A stretch of DNA of 17,681 nt. Source: Alphaproteobacteria bacterium UBA1303 (lineage in GTDB: Bacteria > Pseudomonadota > Alphaproteobacteria > Micropepsales > Micropepsaceae). Where the stretch lies: assembly GCA_002307315.1 (NCBI GenBank), contig DBTZ01000002.1, forward strand, positions 1 to 17,681, written 5' to 3'. The translations under genes were made by a program, and so were the position numbers. The notes under the pieces were generated by a model. The model saw only the letters and a program-made list of their open reading frames with translations, had not been told where the DNA came from and did not search any database. This document shows, in pieces, positions 7,309 through 14,465 of this stretch. Position 1 is the stretch's first letter; each line of letters begins with the position of its first letter.

Positions 7309-8391
7309 TCAGTTGCGCTTTCCTGCCAAAGCATAGGTCGAAATCAGTTTGCCGTTGGGGTTTTCCTTCGACACAGATGTCCACCAATCCGCCGCCTTCG
7401 CTTGCGGCACCAGCGCGATAATGGCGCCGCCGAAGCCGCCGCCGCAGATGCGCGCACCGCGCACGCCGAAGCGGTTGGAAGACTCGACCAGAGCGTCGAT
7501 CTCGGGGATGGTAACCTCGAAATCGTCGCGTTGCGAGAGATGGCTTTGGGCGATCAGCTCGGCCTGTTCGGCATCGTCGCCCGCCTCCAGCGCTTCGGCG
7601 AACGCCAATACCCGCAGATTTTCCGTGACGACATGGCGGGCGCGACGCCGCACCACCGCATCCTCGATCGCTTCGATGCGCGGCAGGTCGTCATAGCCCA
7701 ATTCGCACAGCGTCCCCACGCCCAACAGATCGCGCGCCTTGGTGCATTGCGCCAGGCGGTCGAGACGTTTTTGATGGGAATCGCCCTTGGCCAAATCGTG
7801 CTTCACCCCGCAATCGACCAACATGATGGCGATGCCCGGCGGCAGCGCCACGTTGCGAAAGACCAGCGTCTTGGTGTCGAGCAGCAGCGCCTGCCCGGGC
7901 AGGCCGACCGAGGAAGCGTATTGATCGAGCCGGCCGCACGGCACGCCGACGAAATCGTGTTCGGCATGGAAGGCCATTTCGGCGATGTCGACATCGCTCC
8001 AATCCGCTTCGACCAAGCCCTTGACCGCGCGCACCGTACCGACGCACAGCGCGGCGGACGAGGATATGCCGCAACCGAACGGCACATCGCTTTTAATATG
8101 AATATCCAACGCCGGCAGCGCGACCTTTTTCGCCGCCTCCTGCAGACAACCGACGACGTAATCGGTCCACGCCCCGCGCTTGGCATCGCCGATGGCGCCT
8201 TCGAACGTCTCGCCGGGAAAATTCCCGCTGGCGATCATCACCCTACCGGAAGGACCGCCGGTCTCGCGCACGGATACTTCGGTGTGGAACGGCAGCGGCG
8301 TCGGCAGCACATGGCCGCCGTTGGGGATATAGTCGGTGTGTTCGCCGATCAGATTGGCGCGCGCCGGAGCGGATGCGGTGAACTCTTTCAA
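7309..8391 (-). CDS. galK: Galactokinase
   Basis: The 360-residue GHMP-family kinase phosphorylates galactose at C1 with ATP in the cytosol. It shows the galactokinase signature GEHTDY (16-21), the ATP-binding PFGCGISSSAA (104-114), the catalytic Asp D156 in GRLDQYAS, and the C-terminal GGGFGGAIIAL. The N-terminus is short, starting just before the substrate-binding motif. The start codon is TTG (8391-8389): the sequence at the junction reads GGAGG, four bases, then TTGA, in which the TTG start overlaps the galT TGA stop. No upstream ATG would give a better fit, because the frame is galT's coding region there. Coupled translation with galT is very likely. Confidence 0.94.
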   Translation of the reverse strand: MKEFTASAPARANLIGEHTDYIPNGGHVLPTPLPFHTEVSVRETGGPSGRVMIASGNFPGETFEGAIGDAKRGAWTDYVVGCLQEAAKKVALPALDIHIKSDVPFGCGISSSAALCVGTVRAVKGLVEADWSDVDIAEMAFHAEHDFVGVPCGRLDQYASSVGLPGQALLLDTKTLVFRNVALPPGIAIMLVDCGVKHDLAKGDSHQKRLDRLAQCTKARDLLGVGTLCELGYDDLPRIEAIEDAVVRRRARHVVTENLRVLAFAEALEAGDDAEQAELIAQSHLSQRDDFEVTIPEIDALVESSNRFGVRGARICGGGFGGAIIALVPQAKAADWWTSVSKENPNGKLISTYALAGKRN

Positions 8392-9455
8392 CTGACCTCC
8401 TCCATCTTAATGTTTTGCAGGATTTTCGCGGTGTTTTCCGGCACCAGATCGGCCAAGAACGAGCCCGAACCGAGTTCGCACCCGGCGAGATATTTCAGTT
8501 TGTTGGACGCGCGTAGAAGCGGACAATATTCGATATGAAAGGGAAAGAAATCCTCCATCCCTTTGGGCGCGAGGTAGACGATCATCACATAGGCGCAAAT
8601 CCGGCCGAAATGCGCATCGTACTTGCGCGACACCACCGACAGCAGCTTCGCCACGTCGCGCACCTCGGCATCGGTCAGATCGGCCGGCGAGGCGCGAAAC
8701 GTCTTGGGCACGATCCAGCTTTCGAACGGAAAACGCGCGAACGGCGGCACCAACGCGCAGGCAGTTTCGGCATCGGCGGTGCGATAGGCATCCAACTTGG
8801 TCAGCGGCTGGATCGCATATCCGTCGCGGAAGCTCTGCGCCATGGTCTCGATCACCGGCGGCATATAGGAAAAGGCGTAGATCTGCCCGTGGGGATGATG
8901 GAGCGTAACGCCCGCCTCCTCGCCGCGGTTCTCGAACGGCATCACCGCCGCAACCTCATCCAGCGCCATCAGCGCCCGAACCCGCTCGCCCCACACCCGC
9001 ACCAGCAGCTCGCGCCGGCCTTGCGACAGCGAACCGATGGTCGCCATATGGTCGGCGGAATAGACGATCACCTCGCAATTGCCCGCCGCACTATCGACCG
9101 GCAAATCGAGGCCGGGAATCGGCGCCGGCCTGGGGCAATCCTTCTGGAACGAGGAAAAGCGGTTGTCGAACACCGCAATCTCGAAATCGTCGACCGGAAT
9201 CTCGCCGTCCGGCGAATTGGGGCACAACGGGCAATCGGTGGTCGGCTTGAAGGTACGGCCTTGGCGATGGGCGGAATACACCACCCATTCGCGCCGCACC
9301 GGATGCCAGCGCCGATGCGAATAGCCGCGAACATGCCCCTCTCCCGGCGGCCAAACCGGCGCGTTGGAAAAATTGCCATACAGGTGCAACGACCGGCCGT
9401 CCGGCATGGCAAAAGTCGAGGGGGACAAATCCGGCCGCTGAATATCGTCTGTCAT
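8388..9455 (-). CDS. galT: Galactose-1-phosphate uridylyltransferase
   Basis: The 355-residue HIT-superfamily enzyme exchanges UMP between UDP-glucose and galactose-1-phosphate. The active-site motif HPHGQ (187-191) holds the nucleophile histidine H189. CPLC (75-78) corresponds to the zinc-binding cysteines of the E. coli enzyme. GYSHRRWHPVRREWVVYSAHR (44-64) is the conserved N-terminal substrate region, and PFARFPFESWIVP marks the C-terminal domain. The ATG at 9455 is chosen for its fit to family N-termini; AGG is close upstream. An in-frame ATG at 9494 is possible. It is the first gene of galT-galK-galE-degT-like, all on the minus strand and nearly without gaps. Confidence 0.93.
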   Translation of the reverse strand: MTDDIQRPDLSPSTFAMPDGRSLHLYGNFSNAPVWPPGEGHVRGYSHRRWHPVRREWVVYSAHRQGRTFKPTTDCPLCPNSPDGEIPVDDFEIAVFDNRFSSFQKDCPRPAPIPGLDLPVDSAAGNCEVIVYSADHMATIGSLSQGRRELLVRVWGERVRALMALDEVAAVMPFENRGEEAGVTLHHPHGQIYAFSYMPPVIETMAQSFRDGYAIQPLTKLDAYRTADAETACALVPPFARFPFESWIVPKTFRASPADLTDAEVRDVAKLLSVVSRKYDAHFGRICAYVMIVYLAPKGMEDFFPFHIEYCPLLRASNKLKYLAGCELGSGSFLADLVPENTAKILQNIKMEEVS

Positions 9456-9592
9456 ACGCCTGCAATCGCTTATCGATATACTTGGGTTATGCATCCAACC
9501 GGCGGTGGTTTCGACCGGAATAGCGGACCCATTCGGATGTTGCACCCGAAAAGCGCCCGTTCCGCCCGAATGATAGAAAACCCGGCCGGTTA

Positions 9593-9623
9593 TTTATATT
9601 ATAATTAACCCGACACCTGTCAA
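9593..9623 (-). promoter_or_regulatory. Candidate gal operon promoter in AT-rich divergent region
   Basis: On the minus strand a perfect -35 TTGACA (9623-9618) is followed by overlapping -10-like boxes: TATAAT with a short 14-nt spacer (9603-9598), TAATAT with a 16-nt spacer (9601-9596), and TATAAA with a 19-nt spacer (9598-9593). On the plus strand the same AT block also contains TATAAT (9600-9605). It leaves an untranslated leader of about 130 nt before galT. The 270-bp gap 9456-9725 holds no gene I can support. Confidence 0.5.
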
Positions 9624-9711
9624 GCAGCCACCCGTCCTTCGGTCGACGAAAAAAAACGACGGCATTTTTCCCGCAAATGCGACAAACGGACTTTGCCGGT
9701 GGCGAATGTGA

Positions 9712-9717
9712 TATAAA
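9712..9717 (+). promoter_or_regulatory. Possible -10 box just before the GST-like gene
   Basis: TATAAA lies only 8 bases before the ATG at 9726 and there is no Shine-Dalgarno-like sequence between or just upstream. If used, transcription would begin within a few bases of the start codon, giving a leaderless or almost leaderless mRNA. No convincing -35 is seen at 16-18 nt. Tentative. Confidence 0.3.
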
Positions 9718-9725
9718 TTACCGCC

Positions 9726-10370
9726 ATGCGTCGCATCATTCACCTTGTATTTTCGCCAGCCTCGCGCTTGGCGCGCCTGATGATCGGGGAAAAACGCCTC
9801 GCCTGCGATCCGGTTCAGGCCGAGGATACCCACCGTCACCTGCCGGTGTTCGTCGATCAGGACGACACCGCCTGCGAAGGATTGTGGGCGATCGTCGATC
9901 GGCTGGAAGGCTATTACCCGGACTATCCGCTGGTCCCCGAAGACGAAGCGATGCGCCGCGACGCTTTGCGCTGGCTCGATTGGGCGATGGGACCGATGAC
10001 GGCCCAGATCACCGGCTGCATCGTGTTCGAGAAGGCCAATCCGCGCTTCACCGGGGCGCCGTCGCGTTCGACGCCCGACATGAACGTGATCCGGCAAGGA
10101 CGCGAGGCGCTGCACGCCGCCCTGCTAGAAATCGCCCCCATTCTGGAGGCCAACGGCTATTTGGCCGGCAAGGTCTGCACCATCGCCGATCTGGCACTCG
10201 CCGCCAATCTTTCGGCGATGGACTATTTCGGCGAGGTCAAATGGGACGACTATCCGGCGATTAAGGAATGGTACATGCGGGTCAAATCGCGCCCCTGTTT
10301 CCGCTCGCTGCTTGCCGATCGCGTGCCCGGCCAGCCGCCGGTCATGCATTATGTCGAACTCGATTTCTGA
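9726..10370 (+). CDS. Glutathione S-transferase family protein
   Basis: The 214-residue product has the two-domain GST layout: a thioredoxin-like N-terminal part with SPASRLARLMIGEKRL (10-25) in the position of the glutathione-site helix, and an all-helical C-terminal domain with the conserved N-capping stretch CTIADLALAANLSAMDYFGE around residues 153-172. The catalytic residue is probably the Ser at about residue 10, which is typical of bacterial Ser/Cys-type GSTs, but this is not certain. Substrate is unknown. The gene runs into queG with a 20-bp overlap, so the two are likely co-transcribed. I recall GST next to queG as a pairing in other alphaproteobacteria; no biochemical link is known to me. 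Confidence 0.85.
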   Translation: MRRIIHLVFSPASRLARLMIGEKRLACDPVQAEDTHRHLPVFVDQDDTACEGLWAIVDRLEGYYPDYPLVPEDEAMRRDALRWLDWAMGPMTAQITGCIVFEKANPRFTGAPSRSTPDMNVIRQGREALHAALLEIAPILEANGYLAGKVCTIADLALAANLSAMDYFGEVKWDDYPAIKEWYMRVKSRPCFRSLLADRVPGQPPVMHYVELDF

Positions 10371-11445
10371 CCTCAAAACCGTACTGCGTACGCGGGCGGC
10401 GGCCGACGGCTTCGCCGTTGCGCGCTTTGCTCGCGCTGCGGCACCGCCGCAGGCGTCGATGCGGCTCGGCGAATTTCTGGGAGCCGGGCGTCACGGCGAC
10501 ATGGCGTGGCTGGCCGCCAATGCCGAACGGCGCGCCGATCCGCAGGCGCTCTGGCCCGAAGCGCGCGCGGTAATGATGCTGGGAATGAACTACGGTCCCG
10601 CCGGCCGGCGCGACGGCGCAATTTCGCTCTACGCCCAGGGCGACGATTATCACGAGCACATCAAGCAACGGCTGAAAAGGCTGGCGTCGTTCATGATCGA
10701 AAGCTTCGGCGGCGATGCGAAGGTCTTCGTCGATACCGCACCGGTGCTGGAAAAGGCCCTGGCCGAATGTGCGGGGATCGGCTGGCAGGGCAAGCACACC
10801 AATCTGGTCAGCCGGAGTTTCGGCTCCTGGCTGTTTCTCGGCTCGGTGTTCACGACGCTGGAGATCCCGCCCGACACGCCGGAATCAAACCACTGCGGCC
10901 ATTGCCATGCCTGCCTGGACGCCTGCCCCACCGGCGCCTTCGTTGCGCCCTACAAAATGGATGCGCGGCGTTGCATTTCCTATCTCACCATCGAGCACAA
11001 GGGGCATATCCCGAGGGAATTGCGCGAAGCCATCGGCCCTCGCATCTACGGCTGCGATGCGTGTCTGGCGGCGTGCCCGTGGAACAAATTCGCCAAAGCA
11101 TCGAACGAAATCGCCTTTGCCGCACGCGATGCCTATCGCACGATGGGACTGGCCGATTACGCCCGGCTCGACGATCCGGCATTCCGCGCGCTGTTCCGCG
11201 CTTCGCCGATCAAACGCATCGGCCGCGACCGCTTTGTACGCAATGTTTTGATCGCCATCGGTAATTCCGGCGATGCCGATCTGGCGGCAGAGGCGGAACG
11301 GCGGCTGGACGATGCCTCGCCCTTGGTGCGGGCGACGGCGGTGTGGGCGCTTAAACGGCTCGATGTGGAACGCTTCGCCGCGTTGAAGCCGATCCATGCC
11401 GCGCGCGAGGCCGACGAGGCGGCCGGGAGCGAATGGAATTCATAA
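10351..11445 (+). CDS. queG: Epoxyqueuosine reductase
   Basis: This 364-residue cobalamin- and iron-sulfur-dependent enzyme reduces epoxyqueuosine to queuosine in the wobble position of tRNAs with GUN anticodons. Cysteines C182, C185, C188 and C192 (HCGHCHACLDACPTGAF) and C235, C238 and C242 (CDACLAACPW), together with C208, supply two [4Fe-4S] clusters. D128 in FVDTAPVLEKALAE matches the conserved acidic catalytic region. The C-terminal part (about 290-350) has a helical HEAT-like repeat with LVRATAVWALKRL. The ATG at 10351 lies inside the end of the GST gene; an in-frame start 13 codons earlier would add residues unlike the family. No strong ribosome binding site is visible, which suits translational coupling. 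Confidence 0.93.
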   Translation: MSNSISDLKTVLRTRAAADGFAVARFARAAAPPQASMRLGEFLGAGRHGDMAWLAANAERRADPQALWPEARAVMMLGMNYGPAGRRDGAISLYAQGDDYHEHIKQRLKRLASFMIESFGGDAKVFVDTAPVLEKALAECAGIGWQGKHTNLVSRSFGSWLFLGSVFTTLEIPPDTPESNHCGHCHACLDACPTGAFVAPYKMDARRCISYLTIEHKGHIPRELREAIGPRIYGCDACLAACPWNKFAKASNEIAFAARDAYRTMGLADYARLDDPAFRALFRASPIKRIGRDRFVRNVLIAIGNSGDADLAAEAERRLDDASPLVRATAVWALKRLDVERFAALKPIHAAREADEAAGSEWNS

Positions 11446-11454
11446 TCCTGCGAT

Positions 11455-11555
11455 TAGAGCGCTTCACATAAAGAGTGGAATCCGGTTTTCTGGTATGAAG
11501 CACGACAAAACAAGGAGTTAGATCAGTGTTTTTCGTTAAACAGTGAAATGCTCTA
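11455..11555. repeat. Interspersed palindromic repeat (alphaproteobacterial intergenic element)
   Basis: A ~100-bp non-coding element lies 9 bases after the queG stop. Its ends form an imperfect inverted repeat: TAGAGCGCTTCAC (11455-11467) against GTGAAATGCTCTA (11543-11555), 11 of 13 matching. Between them is a core with GGAATCCGGTTTTCTGG, then ACGACAAAACAAGGAGTTAG. From memory this matches a widespread ~100-bp intergenic repeat of Rhizobiales-like genomes, whose ends read CTAGAGCATTTTCAC and whose core reads AACTCCTTGTTTTGTCG. It has no coding capacity and could behave as a miniature element or as an mRNA 3' structure for queG. The family identification rests on recall, not a search. Confidence 0.7.
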
Positions 11556-11623
11556 GGGCACCCCACCACTGCCTCTATTCGGGCACGCTTACGAAATATA
11601 CACGATAAACTTAACCTTTTCGC

Positions 11624-11651
11624 TTGACCTATTTGTGCTCATATGTAGCAT
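11624..11651 (+). promoter_or_regulatory. Candidate upstream nadA promoter
   Basis: TTGACC (11624-11629) is followed after a 16-nt spacer by TAGCAT (11646-11651), a fair sigma-70-type promoter. Transcription would start near 11658 and give a 75-nt leader carrying a hairpin: CCGGCC (11662-11667) with GGCCGG (11673-11678) over a 5-nt loop. A second, closer -10 is described with the palindrome at 11695-11715. Confidence 0.45.
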
Positions 11652-11694
11652 AAGTGAAGTTCCGGCCGCGATGGCCGGTATTCGTAGCCCATAT

Positions 11695-11715
11695 TTATAC
11701 TCAAATTGAGTATAA
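11695..11715. promoter_or_regulatory. Perfect 21-bp palindrome, probable operator of the nad operon
   Basis: The arm TTATACTCAA (11695-11704) is repeated as its exact reverse complement (11706-11715) around a central A. Its right arm overlaps a consensus -10 box TATAAT (11711-11716), and nadA begins 17 bases later. This placement is that of a repressor site. De novo NAD operons in alphaproteobacteria are known to be controlled by NadQ/NrtR-type repressors that bind palindromes, so such a regulator is the leading candidate; I cannot confirm the consensus from here. Confidence 0.7.
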
Positions 11716-11732
11716 TCGTCTTGGTAACGGGT

Positions 11733-12773
11733 ATGGTGGTCAAAACAACAATACGCCTTCCCTTCACGCCGGAAATCGCCCGGGCGGCAGAGCCGTTTTA
11801 TCGGAAAGTCGCCCATGTGGTTCCCGAGATCGAATGGCCGGTGCATGCCCCTTATGTGGTGGCGATCAACAAGCTGAAGGCGGAACGAAATGCCGTCATT
11901 CTTGCCCACAACTACATGACGCCGGAAATCTATCACTGCGTCGCCGACGTAGTGGGCGACTCCCTGCACCTTGCCCGGATCGCCGCCCGCACCGAAGCCA
12001 AGATCATCGTTCAGGCCGGCGTACACTTCATGGCCGAGACATCGAAGCTTCTTTCGCCCGACAAGACCGTACTGATCCCGGATGCCACCGCCGGCTGTTC
12101 GCTGGCCGAGTCCATCACCGCCGCGGACGTGCGGGCCTTGAAGGCCAAGCACCCCGGCTTGCCGGTAGTCAGTTACGTCAATACCTCGGCGGCGGTAAAG
12201 GCGGAAAGCGACGTGTGCTGCACCTCCGCCAACGCCCTGGCGGTGGTCGAAGACATCGCCCGCGAATGGGGCGTCGATACCGTCATCATGACGCCCGACG
12301 AATTCCTCGCCCAAAACACGGCGAAGAAAACCGCGGTAAAGATCATCGCCTGGAAAGGCCATTGCGAGGTGCACGAGCGCTTTACGCCGGCAGACATCCG
12401 CGGCTTTCGCAAGGCCGATCCTTCCGTGACGGTGCTCGCCCATCCCGAGTGCCCGCCCGCGGTGGTGGCGGAAGCCGACTATGCCGGCTCGACCGCCGAG
12501 ATGCAGAGATACATCGCCGACAAACATCCGAAACGCGCGGTGCTGGTAACCGAATGCTCGATGAGCGACAACATTGCCGTGGATTTTCCCGACATCGACT
12601 TCGTGCGGCCGTGCAACCTCTGTCCGCACATGAAGAAGATCGGCTTACAGAACATTCTGCACGCACTCGAAACTCTGACCGTCGAGGTCCGGGTGGACGC
12701 CGACATCGCCGCCCGCGCCCGCCGGTCGGTCGAACGCATGCTGGCGGTCGGCAAGACGCCGGTGGCGGCATAG
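11733..12773 (+). CDS. nadA: Quinolinate synthase A
   Basis: The 346-residue cytosolic [4Fe-4S] enzyme condenses iminoaspartate (made by NadB) with dihydroxyacetone phosphate to quinolinate. The likely cluster ligands are C122 in DATAGCSLAES, C211 in KGHCEVH and C297 in NLCPHMK; the spacing is like that of known NadA proteins. VSYVNTSAAVKAESDVCCTSANA (147-169) is the conserved central block, and HNYMTPEIY (59-67) lies in the first domain. The ATG at 11733 is chosen over an upstream in-frame TTG at 11706 that sits inside the operator palindrome; the GGTAACGGG stretch gives only a weak ribosome binding site. First gene of nadA-nadB-nadC. Confidence 0.95.
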   Translation: MVVKTTIRLPFTPEIARAAEPFYRKVAHVVPEIEWPVHAPYVVAINKLKAERNAVILAHNYMTPEIYHCVADVVGDSLHLARIAARTEAKIIVQAGVHFMAETSKLLSPDKTVLIPDATAGCSLAESITAADVRALKAKHPGLPVVSYVNTSAAVKAESDVCCTSANALAVVEDIAREWGVDTVIMTPDEFLAQNTAKKTAVKIIAWKGHCEVHERFTPADIRGFRKADPSVTVLAHPECPPAVVAEADYAGSTAEMQRYIADKHPKRAVLVTECSMSDNIAVDFPDIDFVRPCNLCPHMKKIGLQNILHALETLTVEVRVDADIAARARRSVERMLAVGKTPVAA

Positions 12774-12774
12774 G

Positions 12775-14370
12775 ATGGACACCTTGAACCGCCGTATCGA
12801 CAACATTATCGAAACCGAAGGCGCGCTGATTTTGGGCGCCGGCGTCGCCGGCCTGTTCGCGGCGCTGAAGCTGGCGCCGTATCCGGCACTGGTGGTGGCC
12901 GAGGGTATGCCGGGCGTCACCGGATCGAGCGCCCACGCCCAAGGCGGCATCGCCGCGGCAATCGGTGCCGGCGATAGCTGGCAGTCGCACGCCGACGATA
13001 CCGTAGCGGCCGGCGCCGGCTTGACCGACCCGGAGATCGCCAAATTGGTGGCGCGCGATGCGGCGGCGCGAATCGACGACCTCGCCCGCTTCGGCGCGCC
13101 GTTCGACCGTGCGCCCGACGGCGCGCTGGCGATGGGACGCGAGGCGGCGCATGCCCGCCCCCGCATCGTTCACGTCGGCGGCGATCGCGCCGGCCCCGAG
13201 GTGATGAAAGCCTTGGCTGCCAAGGCGTTGGACACGCCTTCGATCAAAATACTTCAAGGTTTCCACGCCATCGAATTGGCGATGGAAGACAACCGCGCCG
13301 TCGGCCTGTTTGCCCGTACCGGGTCGGGCGCATCCGCCCGGCTGGTGCTGTTCCGCGCCTCGGCGGTGATCTTCGCCACCGGCGGCCTCGGCTCGCTCTA
13401 TGCCGTCACTACCAACCCGCCGGAAGTGCGCGGCGAAGGCTTGGGCATGGCCGCGCGTGCCGGGGCGGTGATCTCCGACCCCGAATTCGTCCAGTTCCAC
13501 CCCACCGCCATCGCCGGCGGCATCGACCCTGCCCCGCTCGCCACCGAGGCGTTACGCGGCCGCGGCTCGACCCTGATCGACGAGGCCGGCCGCCGTTTCA
13601 TGCCGCAAGTTCACGCGATGGCCGAGCTGGCGCCGCGCGACGTGGTGGCCCGCGCCATCCATCGCCAGATCGTCGCCGGGCATAGCATCTTCCTCGATTG
13701 CCGCGAGGCGGTAGGCGAGACCTTCGCCACGCAATTCCCCACGGTCTACGAATCCTGCCGGGCGCAAGGGATCGATCCGGCGGTGCAGCCGATTCCGGTG
13801 GCGCCCGCCGCGCATTACCATATGGGCGGCATCGTTTCCGGCCGCACCGGCCGCACCTCGCTCGAAGGGTTATGGGCGGTGGGCGAATGCGCCTCGACCG
13901 GCTTGCACGGCGCCAACCGTTTGGCCTCCAACTCGCTGCTCGAAGGGCTGGTGTTCGCCGCCCGCGCCGCCGAGGACGTCAAATCCACCGGCTTGTCGAA
14001 ACCCGGCGGCGCCCTGCCCCCGGCGCCCGAACGGTTCCAACTGCCGCCGCTGCCGCAGACCTTGCGCGATACCATGACGCGGCTGGTCGGGCTGGAACGC
14101 AACGGCAGCTCCTTGCGCGAAGCCATGCGCCGCGTCGTCCGCCTCGAACAGGCGAGCGGATTCGAACCGGCGCTGCTCAACGTCACCGCCAGCGCCAAAC
14201 TGGTGATCGCCGGCGCGTTGATGCGGCACGAAAGCCGCGGCAGCCATTGCCGCACCGATTATCCGCAAACCGCCGTCAAGGGTGAACGAACTTTCATTAC
14301 CCTGAAGTTGGTCAATGCCACGGCCGAACGCGTCATGGCCGAAACCGCCGCAGAGGCAATTCACCGCTGA
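12775..14370 (+). CDS. nadB: L-aspartate oxidase
   Basis: The 531-residue flavoprotein oxidises L-aspartate to iminoaspartate, the first step of de novo NAD synthesis. The FAD-binding GAGVAG is at 21-26, SSAHAQGGIA at 51-60, and HYHMGG at 347-352 is the conserved active-site stretch shared with the succinate dehydrogenase/fumarate reductase flavoprotein family. EALRGRGSTLIDEAGRRFM precedes a helical C-terminal domain. Length is typical for NadB, and absence of sdhB-like neighbours plus the nadA context argues against a fumarate reductase. Only one base separates its ATG from the nadA stop, so translation is probably coupled; iminoaspartate is unstable and benefits from matched NadA levels. 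Confidence 0.95.
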   Translation: MDTLNRRIDNIIETEGALILGAGVAGLFAALKLAPYPALVVAEGMPGVTGSSAHAQGGIAAAIGAGDSWQSHADDTVAAGAGLTDPEIAKLVARDAAARIDDLARFGAPFDRAPDGALAMGREAAHARPRIVHVGGDRAGPEVMKALAAKALDTPSIKILQGFHAIELAMEDNRAVGLFARTGSGASARLVLFRASAVIFATGGLGSLYAVTTNPPEVRGEGLGMAARAGAVISDPEFVQFHPTAIAGGIDPAPLATEALRGRGSTLIDEAGRRFMPQVHAMAELAPRDVVARAIHRQIVAGHSIFLDCREAVGETFATQFPTVYESCRAQGIDPAVQPIPVAPAAHYHMGGIVSGRTGRTSLEGLWAVGECASTGLHGANRLASNSLLEGLVFAARAAEDVKSTGLSKPGGALPPAPERFQLPPLPQTLRDTMTRLVGLERNGSSLREAMRRVVRLEQASGFEPALLNVTASAKLVIAGALMRHESRGSHCRTDYPQTAVKGERTFITLKLVNATAERVMAETAAEAIHR

Positions 14371-14408
14371 ACGACGTCGGCGAATTGTTCTAGAAGCACC
14401 CCGTCGCG

Positions 14409-14437
14409 TTTTCGGATGGAATTCGATTTTCCGAAAA
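14409..14437. other. Hairpin in the nadB-nadC gap
   Basis: TTTTCGGA (14409-14416) pairs with TCCGAAAA (14430-14437) over a 13-nt loop, inside the 95-bp spacer between nadB and nadC. Without a following T-run it is probably not a terminator. Just before it, TCTAGAAGCACCCC (14389-14402) resembles TCTAGGGCACCCC at the right edge of the interspersed repeat upstream of nadA (11552-11564), so the spacer may include a decayed repeat fragment. Confidence 0.45.
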
Positions 14438-14465
14438 AACGCCTATCACACACCGCGAGTTGAAC

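Noticed and set aside
6315..9608. Three long plus-strand open frames (6315-7421, 7402-8538, 8535-9608) opposite the gal genes
   Set aside because: GalE, GalK and GalT have complete catalytic motifs on the minus strand. The antisense translations are low-complexity His/Arg/Gln-rich shadows.
9594..10115. 173-codon minus-strand frame over the GST gene
   Set aside because: It is antisense to a recognisable GST fold and has no family resemblance.
12382..13500. 372-codon minus-strand frame across nadA/nadB
   Set aside because: It crosses the boundary of two well-identified genes and has shadow-type composition.
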